Origin: Branchiostoma lanceolatum
Taxonomy: Eukaryota; Chordata; Leptocardii; Amphioxiformes; Branchiostomatidae
Reading direction: 5' to 3'
Assembly: GCF_035083965.1 (NCBI RefSeq)
Contig: NC_089727.1
Coordinates: 2,671,501 to 2,735,500, forward strand
DNA: 64,000 nucleotides
Shown here in pieces: positions 13,401 through 24,700 of this stretch; the stretch's first letter is position 1; the number at the start of each line of letters is the position of its first letter. Made by a program: the position numbers and the translations under genes. The notes beneath the pieces were generated by a model, which was not told where the DNA came from, did no database searches, and saw nothing but the letters and a program-made list of their open reading frames with translations.

Positions 13401-14881
13401 ATCTACACATGAGTAATGATTACCCAATCTGATGTGAATATTCTGCTTTCTTTTATGTTACCACTAACACACTTGTTTTGTTACTTGTATTACAACCTCT
13501 TGTGTTACTTGTGTTACAATCTGCTACCAGTTTTATTCATTTTCTTTGAAGATGCTGTCTGAAACGTCTGACCATTTACAAAATAATCCTGTTGCTTGAG
13601 TAACTGTTTATTGTGTATCTTATTACCTGGATGTCTAACCTTTATGTAAACTGGGCCCATGTAAAAATACACAGCTGAAGGCTACCTATAGCTATGAAAA
13701 ACGGAGTTGAAGGCTACCTATAGCTGTTTGAAAATTTGATAAATAGAAACAAACAAAGTACCCTGCAGCTCTTCTAGAGGGACTACATGGTGGTTCTGGA
13801 AGCACAGCATCCAGTTGTGGGCGGAGACGCAGTTGGGGCAGATGTAGCTGGCGCACTCCATGCACCGCGACACCGCGGCCGACTTGCTGGTACAGCTGGT
13901 GCAGACGATGTTAGCAGAGCTGAGCAGGATGTTCTCCAGCATGTTCCTCGCAACGAAGTCATCGGGGAGACCAGAGAGGCCCTGTGAATAGAGCTGTGTA
14001 CTTAAAGAAATTTTAGACACAGGTACACGTTTTACCTGAACTACTTAATATTCGAACAATGGTTGATTTTCGATAAGGACAGGACTTAAACAAATTTTGG
14101 AAACAGGTACTGGTGCACAGGTTTATCTGTACTACTTGTGTTCAAATAATTGTTGATTTTCAATGTCTAAAAGACAAAAGCATGTTTGAACTTATAACAA
14201 CATGATAATGTTTAACTGTCCTAGACACAAGCCTATTCCATGGCATGTATGATAACCACTACCCTCGCCGCCAGTGAGCTATAAGGTAATATTTATATGA
14301 AAACAAATTCCAGACTTGTAAACTGATTAGTACAGGCCCAGTACCGGTAGAGCAGTGTTCCGGTATTTTGGACCTGTACTTAATCGACTGTACCGGTACT
14401 GGACAGGACAAAATTAAAGAGGACATTAAAACATTGAAAAACTTTTCTTGGTGGGATTTTTGGTGAAATCTTGGCAATTCTGGGGTGTCTATGACAGGTC
14501 AGACTTCTCCATCTTTTCGCCTTCTGGACCCCCGCGAAATAGTCGCGAGCTGGCACTTTTAACTTAAGGCAAATGGACTAGCTGTTAAATTCTCCAAAGG
14601 AATGCATGCATTATTGGCACAGTAAAGGTGGTAATATCAACTGTTAAGGTGGCGTCTCTCCCAAACAGCTCTACCTGTGAAGGTAGAGAGGTCTCCTGTT
14701 CGCAGACGTCGCACGTCAGGACGATTCCCGGCTCCTTCTGGAGCTGTTTGTCCAGGCAGGGCTGGCAGAAGGAGTGGAGGCATGACAGGACTTTGGGTTT
14801 CTTGTAGTGCTGCTCGCACAGCGGACAAGTCAGGCTGATGTCAGCCGCAGAAGGGCTGCTTCGGTCTGTTGCTGACGCCAT
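7457..14881 (-). CDS. TRIM-NHL E3 ubiquitin ligase, complete, 11 coding exons
   Basis: Exons (minus): 14881-14675, 13981-13762, 13358-13276, 12414-12286, 12059-11793, 10975-10436, 10138-9933, 9247-9069, 8798-8490, 8065-7851, 7594-7457. All junctions are GT-AG and the phases close to 830 aa. Seen domains: C3HC4 RING with C19, C22, C34, H36, C39, C42, C57, C60; B-box 1 about 96-134; B-box 2 with C154, H157, C166, C169, C174, C177, H182, H187; coiled coil about 200-330; Ser/Pro-rich linker to about 550; six NHL repeats 552-830 (e.g. VADQGNHRIQVF). There is no filamin repeat between coiled coil and NHL, unlike TRIM71, TRIM2 and TRIM3. By eye the B-boxes and propeller resemble the Brat/NCL-1/NHL-2 type. 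Family role: RING ubiquitin ligase whose NHL propeller binds RNA or protein. A CTCTACCCTCCAG tract before the start suggests a 5'UTR exon further upstream. Confidence 0.9.
8189..8233 (-). pseudogene. Duplicate of TRIM-NHL exon 10 5' end
   Basis: Positions 8231-8189 repeat the first codons of exon 10 (which starts at 8065), including an acceptor CCCCCAG. The copy reads GHVIVAYRNPHSIKI against the real GDIIVADRNPHSIKI. Spacing is 166 bp. The flanking intron words (CACAAGACCAT, TCTAAACAACACA) are duplicated too, so this is a local tandem duplication across the exon boundary. The copy then hits a stop, so using it would truncate the propeller. Confidence 0.75.
8950..9016 (+). repeat. Dispersed repeat GCCCTGAGGAAGGTGACAG
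   Basis: The same roughly 70-bp segment occurs at 12820-12895 and 15274-15352: GCCCTGAGGAAGGTGAC, then CACC...ACGTTGG or ACGTCTG, then GAATAAAAC...TGGTTGTGT. It looks like the 3' end of a retroelement (Penelope- or LINE-like), but the class is uncertain because no reverse transcriptase is attached. Confidence 0.55.
9250..9850. repeat. TCAA microsatellite and SINE-type tail in TRIM intron 7
   Basis: 9250-9290 is (TCAA)n directly upstream of the exon 8 acceptor. The word ATAATGTCTTTATTT...AGAATGCCCTGTTGGC is repeated near 9290 and 9440. 9715-9840 matches the body of the SINE at 29597-29995 (ACACACTTATCGAGAAGAGTAGGGG). Confidence 0.6.
10195..10428 (-). mobile_element. tRNA-derived SINE, copy 1
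   Basis: On the minus strand the head reads as a tRNA-like pol III promoter: A-box TAGTCCAGTGG near 10418-10408 and B-box GAGTTCAATCC near 10376-10366. The body matches 11508-11729 closely (ACAGTATTTACAGGTTCATTG, TCCCGTCCTAAGGACTGC). Its head lies about 8 bp from the exon 6 splice donor of the TRIM gene. Confidence 0.8.
11283..11321. repeat. TATTG microsatellite
   Basis: (TATTG)n tract in TRIM intron 5, with no coding relevance. The open frame crossing it is not an exon. Confidence 0.85.
11508..11729 (-). mobile_element. tRNA-derived SINE, copy 2
   Basis: Same family and orientation as 10195-10428. The B-box region reads GGTTTGATCC and the A-box side is truncated (ends GCTAACCACA on the plus strand). 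It lies in TRIM intron 5, 64 bp from the exon 5 donor. Confidence 0.75.
12188..12283. repeat. TTCGCGG MITE fragment and GTTT tract after the exon 4 donor
   Basis: TACTGTAAATGCAGAAATG...TTCGCGG at 12188-12240 is one end of the MITE seen complete at 60853-61068. Between it and the TRIM exon 4 donor is (GTTT)n on the minus strand, abutting the donor at 12285. Confidence 0.65.
12904..13275. repeat. ACAGAT/ACAGTT hexamer satellite abutting a splice donor
   Basis: An array of about 370 bp of ACAGAT, ACAGTT and ACAGGAT units. On the minus strand it begins within the 5' splice site of TRIM exon 3: the donor GTATCTG is itself a repeat unit. Intron 3 divides B-box 2 between C169 and C174. The long open frames through it on both strands are low-complexity by-products of the repeat. 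Confidence 0.95.
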
Positions 14882-16400
14882 CTTAAGCTGCTGGAGGGTA
14901 GAGGACAAGAAATAATACACAGCTGTTAACTTTGGGACCGCATCTGTAAGCAGCGCCCCCTATAGCTGCAGTGCAAATTGAACCAGTCAGAATTGGCCTG
15001 GACAAGAAATAGCACACAGTTCACAGTAAAGACTTAAAATACCATAATATGATGGGGCCACACCGATCTAAGTTGCTGCTTGTCATATTTTCAAAAAATC
15101 AATGTAATATTGCAGCTTTAGTTACCAAGGCCACAACAATTTAACCTCTTGAGAAATATTGCTATGTTAGTATGAGGAAACTTTGAGGACAATAAATAAC
15201 ACACAGCTGTTAACTTTGGGACCGCATCTGTAAGTAGCACCCCCTATAGCTGCAGTGCAAAGTGAACCATTCAGAATTGCCCTGAGGAAGGTGACAGACC
15301 GTCATCGAAACGTCTGTTGAATAAAACACTTGGTTGTGTACAAAGAGTCTTTTTCTTTAGTAATCCCAGTTCTCAAAGACAGAAAGATCCAACAAATTTT
15401 TTTCCATCATACGCGGCAAAATTCTGTCCCATGATGGAATGACAGAGCCAGAGCTAGAGCCCTGCCACAATACCATAGACCAGGAGTTCTAGCTAGCTTG
15501 ACATATCTTCCATCATATTTTTTTCATCATCCCAATTTCCCATGACCGAAAGATCCTACAAAGAGGACTTTTTTCTGTCACCTTGTAAAAACGTTTACTA
15601 ATCCATTCAAATTTAGACATGTTAACATCTTTATTCATGGATTTTTGTCCATCAAGGTTGACAAAATGATCTAGAAATCTTCCATTAAATGCAACAAAAT
15701 TCTGTCAAATGATGGAAAGACAGGTGCTGGCTAGAACCCTGCCATAGACATGTTATATCCTTGAGTGACTGATACAGGGATGATATGGCTAATTTAACGT
15801 CAGGTATGCTCCAGGCACTCTGGTTATGTGGCAATAATGTTATTGCAGCTGGACAGATGGGAGAGAATTGCCCCACTTAACATTTGAACCGAGAGGTCCC
15901 TCAAATCTCTGACCCCTCATACACAACTGAGTTTTCTATTTATGTTTCCTTATGTTTCGCCAACGAAACATATTGTTTTTGTAAGGTTTCTTCTCCTTCT
16001 TCTTCTCCTGTCAAACCTTCAAATCGCTTCTTCTCGGTCGTCCGTCGACCAAATTAGCTGAAATTTGGTATGCAGGTAGAGTACGTGTATACCCCTAGAC
16101 CCTTTTAAAAATTTTTTGATATAAGTTTTTAAAATGATTTTATGGAGGTTTTTTGGTCATTTTCCGACAAAAGTCGCACATGATGGCCTCCAGTGCCGTG
16201 GTGTTGAAACCTGAGGACCTGAAATTTGGTTTAGTTGTGCATTGGATATTTACCCAAAGGACCCCATTATTTTCTTTGGTATACACTACTTCAAAATGAT
16301 TTATTTTGCAATTTTTTGATGGAATTTTTGGTTATTTTCTCACAACTAGGTCATCTTGTAACATAAGCCCTCCTGCACTAATCCCCTGTCTGGGAGTTAA
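14882..16400. other. Upstream of TRIM start: repeats, no gene
   Basis: 14935-14975 and 15207-15255 are near-identical (TAACTTTGGGACCGCATCTGTAAG...CCCCTATAGCTGCAGTGCAAA), a local duplication about 272 bp apart. 15950-16090 is a dispersed repeat (CATATTGTTTTTGTAA...TTTGGTATGCAGGTAGAGT) that recurs at 24485-24630. A TRIM 5'UTR exon and promoter may lie in this region but cannot be placed. Confidence 0.55.
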
Positions 16401-16409
16401 AACCAAGCA

Positions 16410-17215
16410 GATGTCAGGGGGTACCTGTACTAATGGTATTACAGAAAGTTATATGTACCTTATGTTACATGGTACGGATGTTATATTTCAGATGTAGGTA
16501 CCTATAGGAACGGTGAATACACCTGACAATAAATTATGCTAATGAGGACCTAATTTGCATCATGTATGCATAAAGTTGTATGTCCCTTACCGTAAAAGCT
16601 GCGGATGTCATCTTTCAGATGAAGGTACCTTTAGGAAAGGCGAACACACCTGGCCATAAATTATGCTAATGAGGACCTCATTTGCATGATTTATGCGTAA
16701 ACTTGTAATTCCCTTACCGGAAAAGCTGCAGATGTCAAATTTGAGATGTACGTACCGTTAGCAAAGGTGATCACACCTGGCCATGAATTATGCTAATGAG
16801 GACCTCATTTGCATAATTCATGCATAAACTTGTATTTCCCTTACCGTGAAAGCTGCGGATGTCATCTTTAAGATGTAGGTACCATTACGAAAGGTGAATG
16901 CACCTGGCCAAAAATTATGCTAATGAGGACCTCATTTGCATAATTCATGCAGAAACTTGTATTTCCCTTACCCTACAAGCTGCAGATGTCATATTTCAGA
17001 TGTAGGTAGCTATAGGAAAGGTGCACACGCCTGGCCATGACATATGCTAATGAGGACCTCATTTGCATAATTTATGCCTGATGTTGTATTCCCCTTACTG
17101 TAAAAGCTGAGGATGTCATCTTGAACATGTAGGTACATGTAGGAAAGGTGAAAGCACCTGGACATAACTTATGCTCATTTGCATAAATTATGCATAAACT
17201 TGGATTTGCCCAGGA
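16410..17215. repeat. About six ~126-bp tandem repeats carrying octamer motifs
   Basis: Unit landmarks ATGCTAATGAGGACCTCATT recur near 16537, 16663, 16791, 16919 and 17045, with a shortened last unit near 17170. Each unit also contains TTACCGTAAAAGCTGCGGATGTCAT-like and AGGTACC...AGGAAAGGTGAACACACCTGG-like segments. Most units contain ATTTGCAT, the reverse of the POU octamer ATGCAAAT. No coding frame persists across units. Confidence 0.9.
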
Positions 17216-19860
17216 CTTATTTTGGGACAGCCCACTTCTTGCATGAGGAGTACGGGCGAAACATCCTGAATTTGCTCTTAAAGCAAATGGCGGCCAGTCT
17301 AGTTCAATCTATGTCTATCATAACCTCTGCACCATTTAATGGCATAATCACGTATCATTAACATTATTGGGGATATAATTCTTATGGACAGTTTTATGGA
17401 ATATTTTATTGATCCTTATGGTTGAAAAGGGGTCATTTGAGTCCAAAGGTAATCTCATTTGATACAGACTTTTTTCTACATAATAAAAATGTAATAAGAC
17501 TGTCTCATCAAGCGTTCAATAGGTAGACAAATCTTTGCTTCACAAATTCCAACAATAGGGACAACAGAATCTAATTCTCCACTTTGATTGGCATGTTGTG
17601 AAACAGGCTACTATATACTATAATAACATATGACAGATATGGAACTAGGAACTATTTTTTTCTAGTTTATTACATATTAGTTAGCTCTGCTAGTTCATTC
17701 TAGTGATGCTGAAGAAGAGTGATGGATGTCACTCAAAACGTCCTGAAGTAAAATAAACTCCATAATTCATCCCGTTGTAGAGTTTGAATTGTATATATTA
17801 AGTATTGTTTACCTGGATGTCTAACCTTCATCAATGTACATATGACAGAGTTTCTCAAAATTGCTCTCACTTTAGTTTACAAAATCATGCAACTACGCAA
17901 ATTCAATTTAGTACTTGTTGGACAATTTTATGTGAAATTCTAGCAGGTGGACATCAAATCAACAGAAGGCTGGGGTGAAAACTTGCCCCTGATCCTGTTC
18001 ACTCCCTGAAACTTTCCTCACAACATGACTCCATCTCAATATAGCTTTATCTTTTCAAATCCAAGAACAAAGAAATCATATTGGTATGGCCTAAGAAACT
18101 AAAACTGAAATTTACAGCTTAAATGAAGTGACAGTAAAACTAAATATGGTTAAACTTTGATTAAAATGAGGTATGCCTTGTAGCATTGGTTTGTTTTGCA
18201 TAAAGGAAATACTACATCATAAATATCACGTATGTCAGACATCACATAATCGAATGAACATTGAGGTGAAAGATCACAGCAAAAACTCCTGGACACCAGC
18301 CATGCTTCTCTAAAGCCTGTCGCCTACCATTTCCTGTAATGTACATATTGTAAATCATAACACATCATAACGCAGGCCTATATCACTGCAAAAACCTGGT
18401 GACCAGGTCATTAAGTTTGGGCTACGGTCTGACAAAATACCTATGAGAACAAACAATACAACAGGATAAACTGTTAGTTGTCACTTACTGAAGTCTCACT
18501 GCCAAATGTTCATCCTATGAGTCTGTGTCTGTGCGGTAAGATTTTAGGGGCATGAGAGTCAAGCAAGGCTAAATATAGCCACCCTGTCAGATAGCTTACA
18601 GCAGCATGCGTAGTTGGGTTATGTGTACATTTGTAGCCTCTATACCAGCCTCCAGGAGCCTTTTAATACATGTTGTATTGCAGGTTACATATTACATGTA
18701 AGTATGACTGTTTCCTGGGAATAGGTGCACTGGTGCACCTAATTTTACTTTAAAAAGTTCAGTGCACAGAATAAAATGGGAAGTACAGTAGTAAGTAGTT
18801 AGTATGCATGTACAGCAGAAAATAAAAGAACCTAAATTCTATAGCTAACTCCAAAATCATGATGAAGACTTAGTAATACAACAAAGATTTTAAAGTTTTT
18901 TTCTGACAACTGAATGCAAATAACTACTCTGGAGGTTGTTCTAGAGGTTTCTACAAGTCAGGATTTGTGAGGCTTATGATGTGCTGATGGCATATCAGTT
19001 CAACTTGTACTGGGTCTGGGATTCTCGTTGGCCACCCATCGAAAACAGAAAGCACATTATACAGGGCTTGAAATAGAGGGTGCATGTGCACCTTTGTGCA
19101 TCCCAAATTGGAGCTGTGCACCTAACAGTTAGTGATACATATTTTTGTAGGCTATAGGGTAAAGGTACTATTGTACACATTATATAATATTCTTGAAATC
19201 TAAGTTTCAGAAAAAATGCAATTTAACCTTTTGAAATTTTGAAGCTAGCTATAGAGTTACAGATTGCAGACAGGCAGTAACATTAAACTTTGTAATTATG
19301 TTTTGCTGACTTTCAACTTTACTTTATGTTGTTCACACAAAATTCTTTCTGTGCACCTAATTTTTTGGGGTTGGATGCACACATACAAAATGTATTCCAA
19401 AACACACCAAATTTCTAGCCCTCCCAAAAAGCCTGACCCAAAGAGCCTGGTCTGGAGGCTATGCTGTGCAGCCTTGACAGCTGTGAGACGGGGTGGAGCA
19501 AACTGCTACGAGTATGTTTACAGGGACTACAGTCGGACACCGATAAAATCTCTAGTGGTTGCCGATAGAGCCTGTGCTATGTTTATTACATGCGCTCTGT
19601 TGTGAGAGTTGCATATCAGTCGTCAACTCTTTTAAATATTTCCTGGTCACCAGGGGAAGAGTACAAAAGTAATGACTGGCAATTTCAGTGTTGGTGAGAG
19701 ACATAAACCTTTTGCAAAGAAATGATCTTTAAGTATTTTGAAAAAATAGTATTCTTAAGGACAACGTGTAGTCGCTGTAGTGTACAAAAGAAGACTCAGG
19801 TTACTGTCTGAAGTGAGAACAAAAATTTTCATGGTGGTTTGAAGAAATGATCTGCAAGTA
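17216..19860. other. Non-coding stretch with dispersed repeats
   Basis: 17700-17835 is a copy of the repeat at 1-105 and 13545-13650. 17940-18095 resembles the GGCCACAC MITE family. 18640-19470 contains repeated GGTGCAC / GTGCACCTAA words and ends in inverted AGCCTCCAG words, possibly a diverged MITE. No gene recognised. Confidence 0.45.
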
Positions 19861-19867
19861 TTTTGAC

Positions 19868-20328
19868 TAGTGCTGCGTACCTAAACGTAACATCAGGTAC
19901 AGGTGTTTAGGTACAGGTGCCTGTACTTGTACCTGAACAATTTGAAAAATTAACATGTGTTTCTCTGAACATCTTCAATAATGACAGAAACATATTAAAT
20001 ATTTTACTGTTTTCAACTTGTCAGTATCTTTATTCAAAGAACATAACTAGGTTTCCTACCGCCAAACTCCCTTCATAACTCCTTGCCTGCCTGAATGATC
20101 CGTTGCATATTGATTACGCTGTTCCAAGGTGTCAATTTGGTCATGTTTGGTGTTGCATGAGGCCATGAAGTCAGGAGATCAGTGACAAAATGCGCACATA
20201 TCGTTACTTGGTGTAAATTTATATCGGTACAGTACCGGTACTTCATGATCTGGTATTTTGGACCTGTACCTAATCAATTTTTACGGTACAGTACCGTACG
20301 GTACTGTCAGTACCGGTACGCAGCACTA
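19868..20328. mobile_element. 461-bp hAT-type MITE with 8-bp TSD
   Basis: The ends TAGTGCTGCGTACC and GGTACGCAGCACTA are a perfect 14-bp inverted repeat. Direct repeats ATTTTGAC flank it at 19860-19867 and 20329-20336. A TAGTG-type terminus and an 8-bp duplication are hallmarks of the hAT superfamily. The interior holds GTACCGGTAC / GGTACAGTACC inverted words; a related fragment is at about 14322-14410. No transposase frame. The intact TSD suggests recent insertion. Confidence 0.9.
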
Positions 20329-21700
20329 ATTTTGACCCAGGTGACTGAACAAAAATTTTCACTGTGGTTTTCAGTTTGCGGTGAAAAGGTCACCGCAAGA
20401 CTGCAGGCATAGAACCACCGTGAAAATTTCAACGTTTACAGAGGTTGGGCAAAACGTATCTCCAAGTACAAATACTTTGCAATTTGGGACTAACAGCTGG
20501 AGTTCTCACATATTGTGGCAACTCTGTTGCAAGTCGCTAGACGGAGCTAACGTTGATACAGCTGGTGTGAGTTGTGACTACACAATTTGACCAATCGGGA
20601 CCATTCAGGCAAAAGAACACCGTTATTCTTTGTTTAAAGTGCTCCATATAACCACCTTCAGGAGTCTGTCTCGCCACTAACAGCAGGGTTTACGAGAGAA
20701 TCATGTATGAGGGTGTCAAACTTACACGGCCTCTTGTTGATAGCCGGGCGTTATCAAAGATACAACATTTTACAGTCCTTCAAGAATAATCGTTTACTGT
20801 AAGGTTATGAATCCACGCAAGGGCTTTACAACAAACTATTCTTGAACAAAATATATTGATAAACCTTCGAAAGTTGTTGATAACGTCATACATACCGGAA
20901 TGTGCCGATAAAATCGCCTTTCTTTGCACAATATTGGTGTGAAAACTCGACTTACAGACCGACACCCTCAGAATGACAGGAAAGGTAGGTTATAGTTTCA
21001 GTATTTTAAGTGCCTGATAAATAAGAACACTTTAAAGCGCAACATATGCTTAATCTTTTCCAAAGTACATATAAAATTCATTTGTCTGGTTAATTTCTAA
21101 AATATTGAAATTTGTAAATTGACAGTCAAATATTGACTCTTCTTTTACGAAATATATAGAGGCATAGTTTTAAATCTCAATAGACACCTCTCAGCACCGC
21201 CATTGAATCCATGCACGCGGAAGCTGGCAGACGAAAATATCAGGAATTCTTCTCGCATATTTTCCTGAATTTGTACCGATGTGTTGACTTGACAGGCCTT
21301 ATGGTGGCATAGACGTGACAGCCGGGTCTCTTGTTTCACTGGGTATCGCCTTTTCGAGCCTCCGAAACGCTAACTAACGCCATCTGGCTTTTTCGCGAGG
21401 GAAGACCCGTTCCATAAAAGTGTCGTCTGCTGCAATGTTTACGTGGGGAGGGGGGCGGGGTCACAAGTCAGATTCTTGTCGCTCTAATCTTGTTGTGTAC
21501 GACTGTCGTAGACATTCTAGTCAGATTGTTCCTGATATGTAGATTATAAAAGATAGCACCTTTCTACAAGAATGTATATTGTATATTCATTCCCCAGGGG
21601 GATGAATACATAGGAGACCATGCATGGTGTAATGAATATGAGAGAAAAGAATAATAATGATTACGTTAAGATTAAAATCTAACATAATATTAAACTCAAT
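20329..21700. other. Non-coding stretch
   Basis: 20340-20445 is a diverged fragment of the TTCGCGG MITE family, into which the hAT MITE appears to have inserted. 20709-20970 is bounded by GAGGGTGTC...GACACCCTC inverted ends and may be another small element. 21300-21480 is GC-richer but has no exon I can support. Confidence 0.4.
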
Positions 21701-24700
21701 ACAAATTTACTACCGTACATCTAAGTTCTAGCAGCTCCTTCTCTCAAAGTAAATTCTATGGATAACATCCACGCGCACTGACTCCTGTCAGCTACCTTAG
21801 TCCGAGCTTCTGTTACCTACGTTGTATGACAGGTTTCGACATTTAAGACAGAGCATTTAGGATATTCTTTAGATCTATTGTGTGAAATTGATACGAAAAA
21901 AGTTATTTTATGTTCTTGTCGACGTTCGGGTCTGTCACAGCCTCGCTGCAAAAACATATTTTAAGACTAATACTTAAGGGAAAGGAATGCAGGTTCGAGG
22001 ATAAGTGCTGCCTCCTTGAACAGAAACGCTTAAGCTTCACTAACTTTGCTTTGCAAGCTTTCATACTTAGATGCTTAATTCGGATATTTACTCTTCCTGA
22101 ATTCCATACTGTTGGATACACATTTCAAAAACAAAAATGTACAAACTACGGCAACAACAAAAACGTTTACTTGTTTGTCATCATTCTTTGAACATCTTTT
22201 AAATGTGTCCCTCGAGTCTTTATAATGCTGAACTTAAAGAAGACCAGGTACGGAAGAAACATTGCTGAGAATTATAAAACAAGCGGATTAGGAGACCCCT
22301 CCACCCTTCTTGGTCAAACGAAACAGTTAAGCCTCAAAACAAGCACGGAAGAAACATTGTTCAGAGCAAACGGACATATCAGTAGACCCTCTAGCTCCCC
22401 TCGTCAAAAGAGATTTTTAAGCCTTGCTTACTTTGCTTACTAGCTTTGGCTGTAAAGATCAAGGATGTGTGATTTGGGGTGTCTGACAATTGCGGGTCGT
22501 AAAAGGATAAAACGTTAAGTCAAAGATTAGACCACTACATGTCACGTGTTCTAAGGGACCTGGTACTCAGTCATCCCGAAATGCTAAAAAGTCCCGGTCT
22601 CTGCCAAGACCCCCCAAGGATTAACATGGATTTACAAAGAACATGTGTCTGAACTTCATTGGTCCAGCAGCAAGCCCACACTGCGCAGGCTCCAAGTGAC
22701 GTCCGTATACGGAACCCAGACACTGATGAGGTGAGGCAGGCGTGGTTCCTTCCGCCCAGCGCGAGAACTAGAACTCTGTCAGTTACCTTAGTCCGATCCT
22801 CCGTACGTCGTTGGACAGGTTTAGGACGTATCATTTGGGATATTAATTGGATGAGCCGTGTGAAATTCTGACAAAAGGTTGGTTAGGTCCTTGTCGACGT
22901 TCGGTTTTGTCAAAGCCTCGCTTCAAATCGGACAAAAACATCAGAACAACGAAGGTAAGCGCCTAATACTGAAGGAGAAGGATTTCATGCTCGACGAGAA
23001 GTGCGGACCACAGGAAAACCAATGGAAGAAAGATTGCTGAAGACAGGTTAGTCTAGCTCTCATTTTGTTTGTGCTTTTATATATCTTTAAGTCACGAAAA
23101 ACGCATAGCATTCGGTTAAGCCGACCGACATCATTATGTTCAACATCATAACAACAACTGGTTATTCCTGTCATTGCCATGGTCAATAGGAGAAAGTAAT
23201 GCCTTTGTCTTGACAACATTTATGAGCAAGATATTTCAAGAGATAGATCATCCATCTGTCCAGGCGTTCTTGTATGTGAATATATATCTTAAGTTGGGAC
23301 AGACTTGTAGGATTCGTTTGCCAGAGTCGGTGTCGAGGTATTTTAGGAATTCTGACCGTAACTAGCCGTTACCCCTAGTTTTATTTATGGCTGATGGATC
23401 TTTTAGTCGGTCGGCTATTTAAGTCAGGTAGAGGCAGGGTCGAAGTTTGACGGTCTTAGATAAGGATAAGATGTAGTAAATTGTGAATAAGACTATCCAT
23501 AGAAGGATCATCAAATAAATAGTCTTCGTAATCGTTGGCCGGATCAATTCTGTCCTAAAAGTAAAGGGCAGTACTTTGGCGACGGATAACTACTAGAGCT
23601 CTCCTGTGCATGGTCAGTGGGTTATACAGGGTGTCCAGCATTTTGGGAATATAAATGTAATCATGAAGATGTGAAAAGAGCTTAATGCAGTTTGTCTGCT
23701 ACTTGCTCACTCCCATCTTAGCTCAAAAGAGACGACTAAGTCTACTTACTTTCCTTACGATATTGGGCTTCCCTCATCCACCTTTGGTCCAAGAAGACAA
23801 TTTATCCTTGTACATAATATATATGGTTACGAGGTTTGACTTTAAAGAGACGATAAAGCCTTTCTTTGCTTTAGATGTTTGGCTTTACGGACCAAGCACA
23901 GGATCAGAATATCGAAAGAAAAATGACAGATTGGACTCCCCACCCCCAGCCCTTGGTCCAAAATGACGATAAAACCTTGTATAATCTCTGTTTACGAAGT
24001 TTTACAGCAAAGAACAAGAATTAGGAAGTAACAACTTTGGTCAAAAGAGATAATTAAGCCTTACCTACAAGAATGAGGAACTAGTAGCGCTGGTCAAAGG
24101 AGAGGTTCGGGCTCTCGAGCGTTGGCTTTAAGGAACAAGCACGAGATCAGAATACCGAAAAGAAAAATGAGGGATCGGAGAAGTCCACCCCCATCCAACT
24201 GGAACCTCTGATCAATAAGAGGTTAGCGTCATCTTCTATTCATTGGTTTTTCATTTGTGTCCTTCCATCTTGATTGGGTGTATTTCTTATGTTGTTCACG
24301 TGTGTTGCTATATCTCCTTGTTGTCATTTGCTTTGTTATTATTTATCGATTTGTTTCCTTGCTTATTTAGTTGGTAACTTTTCTGTGTTCAGTTAGGTAT
24401 TTGTTTTTATACATAATAATTTAATTAATGTCTTCATTATCATAAGTTATTGATTTGTTAGTTGTTATGTATCACCCATACCATAGGTATGGGCGGTACA
24501 TATTGTTTTTGTAATGTTTCCTTTCTCCTGTCAAATCTTCAAATCGATTCATCTGGGTCATCCCTGTGCCAAATGAGCTGAAATTTGATATGCAGGTAGA
24601 GTGAGCTGAAATTTGGTATGCAGGTAGAGTGCAAAAAGGTCCAATTTTTTTGTGAAGGTGGTTTTTAATGGTCCAGTATGAATATGGGTGCCTGGAAGAG

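Noticed and set aside
16410..17215. CRISPR-like array
   Set aside because: Units are about 126 bp, homogeneous along their whole length with no unique spacers, in a eukaryotic genome; it is a minisatellite.
18640..19470. MITE with AGCCTCCAG ends
   Set aside because: Inverted ends are only about 9-10 bp and no target duplication could be found; not listed as a firm element.
23685..23966. 93-codon open frame as a gene
   Set aside because: Overlaps the degenerate duplicated block, has no recognisable domain and its counterpart copies are not open.
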